A stretch of DNA of 64,000 nucleotides from Inia geoffrensis (taxonomy: Eukaryota; Chordata; Mammalia; Artiodactyla; Iniidae), in assembly GCA_036417435.1 (NCBI GenBank), contig CM070904.1, forward strand, positions 65,495,908-65,559,907. Reading direction: 5' to 3'. Position 1 is the stretch's first letter; each line of letters starts with the position of its first letter. The notes beneath the pieces are model-generated. The model ran no database searches, was not told the origin of the DNA, and saw only the letters and a program-made list of their open reading frames with translations. This document shows positions 1 to 11,590 of this stretch, in pieces. A program made the position numbers and the translations under genes.

Positions 1-1711
1 TAAAGAAAGAGGAAAGAGAGATTTCAAACAAAGTCAATTTCAGTGCCTGCTTATTTAATTCTGTCACAGGTTAAAAGTAAAAAGCGCTGACAGGCAGACA
101 AGTGAATGGCAAGGAAAAAAACAAAACAAAACCCTACCACTGCTCCTTAAAAGGCATTAAGGACTTTAAGCAATCAAAATACATTTTTTATTTTCATGTA
201 AAAGATATCCCTTCACTCACTCACCCCCCCAAAAAAAACACACTCAGAAGAAGTGATTACTCCACAAAGTGCAATCATTGAGAGAGCAGAGAGTCAAATC
301 GCATTAATACATTGAGAAAAAAAAATTTCATCCACTTCTGTGTGTGTACATATATACATACACTTTCATTAGTAAGCAGTCTTTCCCCGCACTCCCACCC
401 TCTCCCCTCTCCACCCAGCCCCCTCCCCCAAAAAACTGCACACTGAGTTTAACTAATTTACATACCATTTGACTTCAGCGGTTATATAGTGCATTACTAG
501 TAACATGCAACTTTGGAATTACAGCTAAAACCGATAAAGGTGGACTCCAGCAATCTATTAATCAAAACTGAAATATACAAACAAGCGACAGCAAAAGCAA
601 ACAAGCATTTTGACAGATTAAAATATACATTATAAATATATATATTTTTAAAAGGAATTATATATCATGAGCAGCTCCTTCCCAAGCAGAGTCTTCAGTG
701 GTTTTATCATGCTATTTAATTTGTCTTTCCTAGTTAGATGCAAAGGAAGTAAATTCCAAAACTGACATACCATAAACACTGGTGCTACTGATCATTTCTT
801 GCTGGCAGCACAAAAAGCTGAATTGGATTTCTCACAAGCAGGAATTCCAAAGGTTGCTTTTCATTAAAGCCACTTTTCCTCTCAGCTATCAAATGTCACT
901 GCCTTGAAACGTGGGCCCTTTCGTCAGGTATTCATTTAACCTACATGCATATAATTAAGGGGGAAAGCAACATCAACAAAAAGGGGATCTCAGATCACAG
1001 GAGAAGAAAGAAAGGAAAAAAAGCACATGACCAGGAATGCAAGTCCATGTCAATTTCACTCACTCCCATTGAAACTAACAAGAGCTCCGGGGAGGACGGT
1101 AATAGGATCAGTGGATTGTATATACCATTAAATTATACATCTTTCTCTCCCGTTCCTTGCCAACAATACGCCCACCACGCTGTACCCCCTCCAAGATGAT
1201 GTGCTTACATTTTTCTGCAACCGATCTTCTGACATATTCACGTTCCTCCAGCCACGAGATTGTAATTTAACCTCAACTTTTTGTGTGTGCAAGATTCTTA
1301 TTTACACTTCTTATTTACTTAGAAGTTAGTTCCCGAAGAAAGTCTAGCCCCACCCTATGGCTCCGCTTTCTTATTTTTTATCTTTGAAGTAAAAAAGATA
1401 GTAATAAGTAAGCCCATTATAGCGGAAAACGAGATTCTTGCAATCGCGAACTCTTAATCCCACACTATTGTTACAATGATTAAGCAGCAAAAATATGCAT
1501 TATAATGTTTCGGGGCTACTTTGTACAGAGAAATTAGACAGCAGGTTGGCGTACAGAATAGAAACGAGTGCAAATTAAATTTAATGTTTGCGGCACAACT
1601 CGAAGATCTCTTTTCATTACGGTCTTGAATTTATTTATATTCTTTAAAAATTAAACAAACAAAAACAAAAACAAATTTAAACAGCTGGTGGAAAACTACG
1701 AAGCCTCTCTT
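1..1711 (-). other. Candidate first-intron sequence of a minus-strand gene, AT-rich, repeat-free
   Basis: If the splice donor at 1713-1712 is used, this stretch is the start of an intron read right to left. It is AT-rich with a C-rich patch near 380-430 and short A or T runs, and I recognise no SINE, LINE, LTR or DNA transposon in it. No convincing coding frame is present; the 84-codon plus frame at 945-1199 has no recognisable domain. The lack of repeats beside a CpG island fits regulatory sequence, but that is inference. Confidence 0.4.
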
Positions 1712-1713
1712 AC

Positions 1714-2200
1714 CTGAACGCGCGGAGCGAAAACCCGATAGGTTAGCGTAGCATCGATCCGATGTGTTTGCTGATGAATGGAAGCTAGGGTTAAGTGAAG
1801 GTGCCTATGATTTGAAATCATTCCAAGTTTTTGAAGGGAAGACGGACTGCAGCCTCTGCCATGTTGGAATTTCAAACCCAAAACAGCTGCTTGGAAGGAG
1901 CCAGCATGCCAGAGGCTGGGCGCAGGCGCAGAGCGCCGCCGAGCCAAATTCAAATCACTTTCACACTAAGAGCCAAAGATCAGTTTTCAAAGGAGAGAGG
2001 GAGAAAGAGACGGAGGCTGCCGTGAGGGAGAGAAGACGGGAGGCAGTGGCTAGAGGCGGGCAGTGGAGAGAGACGGGCAGCGGCAGGACCGGGAGGGAGA
2101 GGGAGAGGCGCACGGAGCCCGCGGAGCTGGAGGGGGAGAAAGGAGGCGGGAGGCGAGCGGCGAGCGAGCTAGAGACGCGCCAGAGATTCATGGGCAGGGA
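1714..2200 (-). other. Candidate 5' exon (probably untranslated) of an unidentified minus-strand gene
   Basis: Read on the minus strand, the sequence leaves the CpG island and reaches CAG|GTAAGAGAG, with the exon ending at 1714 and intron GT at 1713-1712. This matches the mammalian donor consensus almost perfectly. The upstream end is not defined; 2200 is a guess inside the purine-rich (plus strand) part of the island. An 85-codon minus frame (1953-1696) crosses the donor, and short upstream ATGs occur, so I regard the exon as 5' UTR or non-coding RNA rather than coding. The gene could not be identified. Transcript data would settle it. Confidence 0.45.
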
Positions 2201-2880
2201 GGGCTCAATGGCCGCGCCGCGCCGGCCGGCCGGCCGCTCGGGTCATGTTACACGGCCGGGGCCGCGGCGGCCGCCCAGCCTCGCCAACGCGCTCACGCGG
2301 CCCGGAGGGGGCCCCGAGGTCATGATTACGAGCGCGGGGACCGGGAGTTCTGCCGGCCCGCACTCTCAGGCGGCCCAACCTGAGGAAAGGGGAGCGACGC
2401 CTCGGGAGGGAAGGGGCCTTTCTTTCCCACGCGTGACCGGCCGACCCTAGCGCTCCTCACCCGCCTTAAAGGGCTCTCCAGCACGCCGCCCCTCCCCGCC
2501 CGCTCCAGGCCCTCTCGACAGCTGCGGACGGTTCAGCCTTCCCCACCCCCAAGACTCGCGCACAGGACGGGGTCTGGCCCCGAGAGCCGGGACCTCGCCC
2601 GCGCTCTCCCCTGGGCCCCCAGCACCAGCCAGAAAATGACTTTATCTGCCAAGAGGAGGCAACTTCGGGGCGGGGGAGGGGGGGAATCCGAATTAACCCA
2701 GCTCCCCTCCCCCGCTGCCCTGTGAATCAATAAAATCCGGAGTGGCTAGGTGTGCGGTCCACTCTTCCGCTCTCTGGCTCCCCTCCCTACCTCCCCCAGG
2801 CGGCTCGGGCAGGGGAAAGCAGCGCCCGGGGGCCCCTGGTGCGGGCGGCTGGTGCGCAGGCACAGACGTTAGGCTTCTGC
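1900..2880. promoter_or_regulatory. CpG island, probable promoter
   Basis: GC content and CpG frequency rise sharply here compared with the AT-rich flanks. The island contains a plus-strand purine tract (about 1985-2170), a GGCC-rich palindromic run (GCCGGCCGGCCGGC at 2221-2234), an Sp1-like GGGGCGGGG at 2667-2675 within a G-run that could form a quadruplex (2667-2686), and an NRF1-like GCGCAGGCGCAG at 1919-1930. Its position upstream of the minus-strand donor at 1713 suggests a promoter firing leftward; divergent transcription to the right is possible but has no sequence support. A 228-codon plus frame here (1764-2450) is rich in Arg, Gly and Glu with no domain and is probably a by-product of GC content. 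Confidence 0.8.
1917..1933. promoter_or_regulatory. NRF1-like site
   Basis: The sequence gggcgcaggcgcagag contains GCGCAGGCGCAG, one mismatch from the palindromic NRF1 motif GCGCATGCGC and a common element of CpG-island promoters. It lies about 200 bp upstream of the minus-strand donor, near where a start site would be expected. Binding is not shown by sequence alone. Confidence 0.4.
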
Positions 2881-5273
2881 TTTCCCAACCCCCTTCTATG
2901 GAGCAATCTAGGGACCCAGGAGTGGGAAGAGAGTGGGGGCTTTGTGGCGCTGGGAGCTGAAGAAGAATGAAATGTGCAGTTGAGTGTGTTGCTGCATCCC
3001 AGGGAGCGGTGCAGTGCTGATTGTCTGTTGCTGAGATAGCCTTTTGTTCGGAACATAAGGTTTAAGAAACACGCACACGTTTTCTGGGGTCTCTTGTTAG
3101 ATGTAAATGTGCTGCATCCAGACGCTTACTATGCAGTGTAAGCTCAGTTGGTTTACTAATCACCCCGCCCCACCCCCAAACAACCAGAATCATTTGAATG
3201 GGAACCTCATTCAGACTTCTAGGCTGCGAGTATTGCCTTCAACCTATTTCATTCTAGACTAGCCAACCATCCAACTGAGATAATAAAGCAAAACAATAAC
3301 ATTTGATCATGATGTCTACGAGATAATGTGCCCGGCAAAGTTCTTTAGAAATTGTAATGAGAAAGAGAGTGAGTGGGGTAATAATTTCTCTTCGTTTACA
3401 TTAAATAGGACTTTAAATAGATAAATGGTAAGTTTATACTCTGGCCTGGTGGACATCCGGTCCTCTATATTTCAAATAAGCTAAGAATGAAAGAGGCAAA
3501 TTAAATATTGGACCAGGAGCCCATCAAGCTGAAAATGTTATCTGTGAAGGCTGGAACTGAAAATATACTTGTTTAGGACTGACCCTCCTCATAACGAACG
3601 GTATTCACATTTCCCCCCACTTCTCAGCTATAGATTTAATAGACTAAATTACAGCTCTCCAGATGATGAAATGCAGCTTTTAAAATATACCAACTATATA
3701 CTGCGAAATTAATTTCATTCTCCTTCTGTGATTTTCTTACCTTACGGATAGTTATTGAATGGATGCATTTAGCTAACACAAGAGAAAGAAAAATGATTTT
3801 AGTTAAATCTAAGTAGATGACAGAATTTAAAAGACAAGAAAAGGTGATTCGAAATCTTACTAAATATTTCTAGGGAATGAAATCTCTATTTGGAATAGAT
3901 TTGACCTTTCTGTGTTTTTTTTTAAAAAAAAAAAAACAGGCTTCAAAATACAACAGAAGAACTTTATTCTGATCTAACAGAGAACACTGAAGCCCCTTTA
4001 GTTATATTTTACAAGATAGCTTTGAAAATGATATTATGAGAAGTTGCCCATTGGATTTCACCACAAAGGGATAAGTGTAGGAAAGTATCTATGGGTCACT
4101 GTTGGACTGAGTACAGATGAATTAAACAACAACAACTGTGAAGAATTTATAATTTCAGTTATTGCCCATGTGGAGAATCCTGATGAGAAGTCCTCTGTGC
4201 AATTCAAGCAAAACTGCTCTGTCCTTGTTTGTTAAAAAAAAAAAAGTTCAAAGCTCATCAACCTTTAACACTAAATTCCTAGTACTGAATTTACAGTTCC
4301 TCATGTAAACCAAAATACTGAATAAAATAGAAATAATGGAATGACCACTTGAGTAAAACACAATGTATTTTGATGATCAACTTAAAGAAATTCATTTTCA
4401 ATATTTACAACAAAATAAGCCTTACTTTAAAAAAGGGGCAGGAAAAGTGTGGTTCCCAGAAGTTTATTAATAGATAAGTAGTACATTTTTTCAATTCTCT
4501 TATATATTCATTTGAAATACAGATTATAAAATCCATTGTTCAACATACAAATGAACATAATTAACTTGGAATCAAAGAAAGGGAATCTATTCAAAAGAGC
4601 ACTGCTTATATTTACACAGTTTCCAAAGTGTCCAAAATTACATATATTCCCAGGAAAAAAAGGCTTATTTAATAAAATATTATGGGATTTGCACGACTAA
4701 TAAAATCCACAGTGGAGTTTGTCATCCCACTATTTCTAGCTTACTTTCTTTCTTTCTTTTTAGGTATGGATAAAGCTTGCTTTTCTTCAGTTACATTTTG
4801 CAGAGGAATATGAAACTTTGTTTTTCAAAAAGATTCATTCTTTGTTTGAAAAATTAATACAACGTTTAGTTTTTGTTGTCTTAATGAAACTATTTTAATG
4901 TTGTAATACGATTAAGTAGCGTTTTAATAGTCGCCATATTCTATCTATATATTTTTAAGTTTTATTCAAAAGAAATGTTTTTGGTTGTAACTGATACCTA
5001 CCTCTATAATATATTCTACAAAACTTTTCTTGTGATGCCATGAAAACAAGAAATTGTCTTTAAAGAAAGCTGATTGACTAGTCAAGGAAACAGTTAATTC
5101 AGTGAAAAACTGTGCTAATTTTTTCCCACTGCATTATATACACTGCTTATCTCTTACTTTTTTAATGTAGAGAGGATACATATAATGAATTTCTAATACA
5201 CAGTATATTCTGACTTGGGCTTTTCAAGAAAATCAAAAGAAAAATAAACATAAGTATCCTTTTTTCCTTCAGG
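2881..5273. other. AT-rich unique sequence, no gene or repeat recognised
   Basis: Apart from short A and T runs (3919-3938, 4234-4245) I see no transposon, RNA gene or coding frame of note. The 63-codon plus frame at 4044-4235 has no recognisable domain. With the left 1.7 kb it forms the only long stretch of the window free of recognisable young repeats. Confidence 0.5.
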
Positions 5274-5314
5274 AGTGTGTGTGTTTGTGTGTGTGTGTGT
5301 GTGTATGTGTGTGT
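5274..5314. repeat. (GT)n microsatellite
   Basis: About 40 bp of GT repeats with a GTTT and a GTAT interruption. The interruptions suggest an old, relatively stable array. Confidence 0.9.
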
Positions 5315-6470
5315 TACTCTCAAGCTAATTCAGAGGGAAAAATTCTTTTACTTTTTCCTGTTCTTATTCTCACTACACATATAAACAACAACAATCAAAG
5401 TGAAGGGTAGGGAAATAAGCAAGTTGATACTGAATGGGATTTTGCAGGTGACCATGTGTTTGTCTGCACTGGACTAAGGATAATTTGACCCAGGGTAAAC
5501 ACAAAGATGTGCTTTACCTATATGACGGGAGAGGAAAGAGAAAGGAAAAGATGAGGTTAGACAGTGTAGAGAAGATGAGGGAGATGAGGGTGACAAGATG
5601 CTTTACAGAGAAAAACAAGTTTCTATAATGTTTGGTTTATTAAGAAATGCTCAACACAATTCAATTTAACTTTTAAAACTGCTTTTTAGTTTCAGACTCA
5701 AGGGCTAACTATTTTAATAAAACACTAAACCAGTAATATCTTCCTCCAAACTACTGTTTCAAAAAACATTCCAAGACTTAGAGCTGTTTACTAGACCTAC
5801 ATGATTTTTTCATATTGCTCACAAAATCTGGTTAGTTTTACAATAATGCAAATTACTGGCAGAGTAATTTTTTAATGTTTCCATAAAATTGCAGTTTAAG
5901 GATCTTCATTTGCACTTCAATTAAGACTACTGAGAAGTTCTTATGCACTATCCCACCTCCTCAAAAAAAAAACTAGTGAAGACCTTGACCTCATTTTTGT
6001 GAAATTACTCAATTTGTTAGAATTACACTTGAATACAGGTACTGTCAAATAGTATTAGAGTGGCCCATATATCTCCTCCATGATCTAACCCTACAGTGGA
6101 GAGACAACCAGAAAATCCTGTGATAGGTTCACCAGAGATATTTTCTTGGTTTTGCAAAAGTGTCTTCCTCTAGTAACCTGAGGATTATATTTTTTCATTC
6201 ACTCTTTAAGTGGTGGTACTTTGTATATTTGCTGCAACCTCTGCCTGATTTTGCATGACTCTGTTTCATTTAGGAAGCACATACTGAACACTTACTGTGG
6301 TTAAAAGTATTGCACTAAAACTTGCAGAGGATTTAAAAGAAAACTGACATTAACATTTTATGGATGTGCACAGATAAATATAGTTCAAAGTGAATGTTGA
6401 ACTACAGTAATAAGTGACTCATAAAGAGGTTCTGTCCAGAAGATACGGGTTCTTTCATGAAGGAGAGGGC
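5315..6470. other. AT-rich sequence without recognised features
   Basis: Nothing gene-like is seen. A purine-rich patch with repeated GATGAGG units lies near 5527-5602 and looks like a degenerate short tandem repeat. Confidence 0.5.
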
Positions 6471-6479
6471 AGTTTTCCT

Positions 6480-6939
6480 GGCCTTTGTAGTCTTAATCTT
6501 TATTTTCCAATACAACAAACCGCTTGTAGTTTGCATATACCATGTCGTCTCTTCCCTTTGTGCCTTGTTTTTCATTGTGCAACCTGGTTTGCCCTCCTCT
6601 TCTGTGAGCTAACTCCCTGCAGACTCTCAGCATCTATCTCCTCCAAGGAGACTTCGCAGCCTTCCTAGGGGCACTTCAGTATCTTTCCCCTGGGCTCTTT
6701 TCAGACTCTGTCTCTCTCTCTGCATTATCACATCATTTAAAAAGTATCTTTGGGGCTTCCCTGGTGGCGCAGTGGTTGAGAGTCCGCCTGCCGATGCAGG
6801 GGATGAGGGTTCGTGACCCGGTCCAGGAAGATCCCACATGCCGCGGAGCGGCTGGGCCCGTGAGCCATGGCTGCTGAGCCTGTGCGTCCGGAGCCTGTGC
6901 TCCGCAACGGAAGAGGCCACAAGAGTGAGAGGCCCGCGT

Positions 6940-6971
<32 letters not shown>

Positions 6972-7130
6972 GTATCTTTGTGTTTGAGCCCCTGTTAGAT
7001 TGTAAGCTTCTGGAGGGCAGGCAATCATTGTAACTTGCATCTTTGTTTTGGTTTTGGTTTTGCTTTTGTTTTTCCCCCCAGTGCTTAAAATAGTGACAAT
7101 AAACATTTAGTGATTAAATGTTTATTGAGG
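6480..7130 (+). repeat. L2 LINE fragment, 3' region, split by a SINE
   Basis: The left part (6480-6740) and right part (6981-7125) together resemble the 3' end of L2, with typical phrases such as 'ttagattgtaagcttctggagggcagg' (spanning 6994-7020) and a final 'acaataaacattta' region. A young SINE was inserted at 6752-6970. Heavily diverged; boundaries approximate. Confidence 0.7.
6741..6980 (+). mobile_element. CHR-type SINE with target-site duplication
   Basis: A young tRNA-derived SINE of the type abundant in toothed whales. The tRNA-like head starts at about 6753 (gggcttccctggtggcgcag), with an A-box-like TGGCGCAGTGG at 6765-6775 and a B-box-like GGTTCGTGACC at 6808-6818, then the tRNA-unrelated body and an A run (6945-6971). 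The target site aaagtatctttg is duplicated at 6741-6752 and 6969-6980. Such SINEs are copied by RNA polymerase III and inserted with L1 enzymes; this one landed in an L2 remnant. Three-frame open reading frames across it are artefacts. Confidence 0.95.
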
Positions 7131-7179
7131 AAATTAACGAGTTGACAAATAGAGGAAATAGGGATTCACAAAGGCAGTG

Positions 7180-7490
7180 GGGAAGGAAACTATTGGGGCC
7201 TTTGCAGGAAACAACATATAATCTAGTTTGGTTGAGCCTTTGCTGTACACAGGCACAAAGGGGGAAATAAGGATGGGAATGAGAATGGGGGATGCATTAT
7301 GGAGGAACTTCATTCTGTCCTTGGATGAGAGGTTTGCATTTCAGTAGGTAGGTAATAGGAAGCTCTGGAAGATTTTGATGCCAGAGATTTATGAGGTCTG
7401 AGACCTGCTTTAAGAAGATGTAGCTAATAGAACTGGAAATGGGGAGACCGGCTGGGAAGTTACTGTAACGGTCTATCATTTTCTGGCTCC
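7180..7490 (-). repeat. Ancient L2-like fragment
   Basis: The phrases 'ggaagctctggaagattttga' (about 7359-7379) and 'ggggagaccggctgggaagttactgtaa' (7441-7468) match the internal part of L2 as it appears in antisense, where the usual text is a 'gagccattgaagg..gagcaggggag..gagaccagttaggagg' pattern. Divergence is high, so the call rests on word order rather than close identity. Confidence 0.5.
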
Positions 7491-10294
7491 TCAAACTGTC
7501 AATCCTTCTTGTAAGGTTTGGTGAAATGATTCCTTGCCTTTTTTATAGATGGTCTATCTGTATTGATTGCTCAATACTACACGTTCATTTTGTAATATAA
7601 CAAAATGTCAGTGTGTTTAAAGGCATTCATTTAATGTCAAAGATATAAAAAGGTACAATACATCGGAACGGAATGTTTTCCTTCCTCAACCTGAACATAG
7701 TCTTTCTTCTCATTATTTCACCTCCCCCTACCCACCACCACCACTGCCACTTTACAATTAGTTCCACTCAGCCTGTGCTTTTAGCTTAGCAGGTATTCCA
7801 TTTTCAAGGGAAGTAATGCCTGAAGATAAGAAAAGTTCCTCCCTGGAGTATGTGTGAGCAAGCAAAATAAGCAAAGTGAATTTGGTTTTTATATACTGGA
7901 TAAAAGTATAGATGCACATTTCCTTCATTTAAAGTATATTAAAGTTTCCTAAACAGGATTTTTAATTCATTTAAAACGGCATGAGGTTAGGTGGGCTGTT
8001 GGTGCTTTGAATTAATGTGCAAGCTGTTAATCTCCATAGACCTGGATTTAAAATTAGACAAAGCAATAATTAGTTTGGCACCATCATTTCACTACCCAGA
8101 GGGTAATAATGTAGGTCATAAAATACTACAGCCTGGCACAAGTTTTTTTTGTACAAAACAAGGATCTAGTATTAGGTGGTATGGAAAAAAAAAAAAAAAG
8201 ATCGTCACTGGGAAGTACAATGGCTTCGTTTTTGATGTATGTTCCACTATTCCTAAAGAGCCCCAAATTTAGAAATTCTTATCAGATTTTCCTGTTTAAG
8301 GGGAGTCTTTCCCATTTAAGTGATACAAAGAAATCTTCTCAGCTTCCCTCAGTAGCTGGTGTTTGCTGCCCACTCCCCACCCCATAATATGTTTCCACAC
8401 AGCATTTGTGTATTTAGCCACAGAATTAATTTACACTACACTTTTATTTTGCTGTAGTTATTTTCCCCATCAGTTTGCCATTTTGTTAAATTATAAAAAT
8501 GGCATACTATAAACATTTAAAAAATAAATAAAAGTGTTGCTTTCAAGGAAGTGCTTACCATACATACTTGATTTGTTTTCATGGCAAATGACTACTGGCA
8601 ATATCAATAATTCAAGAACAGAAACAATGAAAATACAGAGGAATTGCATTTGGATACTTCTTCCTGTCAATCATCTTTGCCAGATTCCTATTTGAACATT
8701 TGGAAAATGAGGAAGACATCAGATCTAGCCTTAAGTATGAGTAATAGTTTTCTTTTTCCTTACACTGCTCATCCCAACTGAGCTTTGAAAGCACAGGTAT
8801 CTCGGATGTCTCTGCGTAGCTTAATATTTCAAGCTATGGAAATAATGTTTTAATATTGCATTGAAAATATATTTCATACAATATACATGTACAGACTTTC
8901 TACTTTACATAAAGCAATATGCATGCACCTGTGTTTATCTATAGAGACTGTTCAATGTATTAGATGAGTACATTCACAAATCATTTAAGTTGAGCTTTTC
9001 AAGTGATGTGAGCTACTGATACAAACTTGCTAATGATAATTATAGAACTGATGCTGATTTAGTCATTTCAAAAAAGCCACGGAGGCATAATTAGTGTCTG
9101 AATGGCCTCAATATTGCATTATTAGGAGGCTAGGGTGAAACTTGAAATGAGAACATCAAGGCTGATAACAGAAAAGAAAACATGAAATACATACATAATT
9201 CATTCTGAGATATTATAAAGGTTTATAACCAGAAACAATAATTTGCAGAAAGCATCTCATGTACTGGAGCCAACAGCAATCATTTGGTCAACCTGTTAAA
9301 GATCAAATAGTATATTCTTAGCTATTCTCAGTGGTGTCTTTGTAATAAAGTAGCAGCAAACAGACACTGTTTGCTTCTGGTCACTTTTAAAGAATGTTCA
9401 GTTTATCAGTAGGGACTTTAATCTCAACCTTAATAGAGTACAAAAGCAGCCTTGTTCCTGTGCTTCTCTCCTTAAGGCCACAAGCCATGTGCGTTTTTTT
9501 TTAATTCAAAAGAAGAAAAATAAAATTCTTCTGAGAACACTAAATACTGTGTTTTTTCCCAGACAGTAATTTTCATTCACCTTCCCTTTTTTTCCATACT
9601 TCCCTTCTCCCTCTTCTTCTTGCTGGTACACAAATGCTCCACCATACTTCACGGTCATCACTGGTGTGAGGACACACAGATACCTACGAAGTATCCCCTG
9701 CCTTGGACCCCTGCCAGGCCAACCATTATCAAGTGACCTGATGTGCCTGTTGACTAGAGCATTAAAACTCAAAAGCCCCCCCACCCCCTTTGGGTACTCG
9801 CTTCTATTAGGGGACAAAAGATACGAAGAATGGCTCTCAGATCATGTAAAACATAGAAACGGACTGCAACCTTAGTCATTCTTTCCCCTTAGCATAGGTA
9901 TACAGGTAATCAGATGAAGGCATCTTTAAATATAAACTGTTTGCTATCTAAAGTGTCCGCTTCCAATGTGGTTGTCACTGCTGTTATTATTACAGTTTCC
10001 AAAAATGACAAGTTTGGGTTGTATTGCATAGGAGAAATCTGGGCTGTAGTTTAATACTTACCACGAATATGTATAAATATTGTCCTCCGTTTTCTAAAGA
10101 GGTGTCATACTTACAGAACAATTGGATTTTCAACTATCTGGGTGACAAGAGGGTGAAGAGAACCATAAGTAACCAGGATGTTAGTTATGGAAGTGGAAAG
10201 AATAAACCCTTGGATGCAGGTTGGGATATTATGTGAATCAAATACGGTGCATGAGACCAGACTATATTCTGGTCTCCCAACTACCACAGCCAAT
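7491..10294. other. AT-rich sequence without recognised features
   Basis: No SINE, LINE or RNA gene recognised. Short frames here (for example 7991-8272 plus and 9506-9817 minus) run through poly(A) or poly(T) tracts and have no domain. A C-run at 9776-9789 and A-runs at 8182-8199 are simple sequence. Confidence 0.5.
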
Positions 10295-10375
10295 CAACCA
10301 ACAATAAAAAACAATAAAACAAACCAAAAAAGAAACACAAAAAACAATAAAATAAACAAAAAAAACCCAACGAAG
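10295..10375. repeat. A-rich low-complexity tract
   Basis: About 80 bp composed of AACAATAAA, AAACA and AAATAAAC-like units. It could be an eroded retroposon tail, but no body is recognisable on its left. Confidence 0.7.
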
Positions 10376-10611
10376 TTGACTTATTTACTAAGTCTCTCCA
10401 CCCCCCTGCAATATCTGGTGAACACTGAATGTTAACCATGTCTTTGCTAATTTCAGAGTCATTGATTTGCAGTCCCCTATGAGACGGGTGGGACTGTCAG
10501 AAAGCTGGGTTTCTACACTTCCTGGTCACTAATTACAAGGAGCTACAGAGCCTTTCTATTCCACCTTTTCCACATTGATGAGTGGAGTAGCCAAATTCAT
10601 GGTTTCATTAA

Positions 10612-10990
10612 GGATGCTTTTGGCTGCAAATAAAAGAAGGAACAACTAACAGTAGCTTAAGTACTAAGTAATTTATTATCTTTCAATAGAAATTTGTGAG
10701 TAGGGAAGTTCTTGGGTGTCTACTGTCTTGATAGTGATATTTCCTCTACATTACAGGATTACAGCTTCAGATGTCACTAGAGACTAGACAACATCCAATG
10801 GAAGAAGAGGGCTGTTTTCTACACGTCTCTTTTAATTTCTAAGGAAAACCCTTTCAGAAGCCATCAGGGGATTTACTTGTACCATTACTGGGTCACATTT
10901 CTTTACTTAAACCATGACTGACAGGGGAGTGAGACCACTGGGACTGGCTTAAATTAATCATAAATCGGTTCCTGTGCTGAGAAAAGGGTC
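10612..10990. repeat. Unassigned ancient interspersed-repeat-like segment
   Basis: The phrase 'ggctgcaaataaaagaa..agcttaagtactaagtaatttattatct' followed by 'gggtcacatttctttac' recalls a common mammalian repeat pattern (ggctgcaaataacagaa...ttattggctcac...gggtcacatggcc). I cannot name the family. The rest of the flank to 11520 shows nothing recognisable. Confidence 0.35.
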
Positions 10991-11519
10991 AACTATTGAT
11001 AAACACAGAAACAAATGTGAAGTTCTCTCCTTAAGAAAGAAGAAACAGAAGGGGTCACTGTGGCAGAGTTTGTAGAATGGCTGTGCAAGTCCACCATTCT
11101 TTATAATACCAGGAATCCCATTTTTACCATGATTGCTGTGAATGGTGCCCCCTGGAGTTGTTGCACTGCACAACTGAAGTGTTTGCACATTACAACCTGT
11201 ATATGAACAACAAATAGAGTCTAATTTACTTGCCATATTTTCTAGCCCAGTGGTATGGTTCTGAATCAGTTTTTTATGATCTAATTTATATCTTTATTTT
11301 AAGAACCTACTTTTCCTAAGTTTCAATGGCTTATAGCACAGGTAAGCGGCCATGATTTCAGAAGTGATTAGGAGCTTGGGACGTGGACACTATTATTATG
11401 AACATGAATTAAAACATTTAAATGCTTTCCAACTTAAGCAAATAATAGAGATGCTGATTAGCTAAATATAATAGTAAAATGAATGAAAGCATTCAAATAT
11501 TAACTTTCTTAAAGAATTT

Positions 11520-11590
11520 AAAGTAAAAAAGTCTGTGGTCTGGCACATAGGAGACATTCAACTGTTGAATGATTGAATGAATGAATGGAG
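11520..11590 (+). repeat. L2 3'-end fragment
   Basis: The tail 'gtctggcacataggagacattcaactgttgaatgattgaatgaatgaatgg' (split: gtggtctggcacataggag then ttgaatgattgaatgaatg) matches the L2 3' terminus with its short GAAT repeats. Only the last ~60 bp are recognisable. Confidence 0.7.

Noticed and set aside
1764..2450. 228-codon plus-strand open frame in the CpG island
   Set aside because: Composition is driven by a purine tract and high GC (Arg, Glu, Gly), there is no domain, and the splice evidence points to the other strand.
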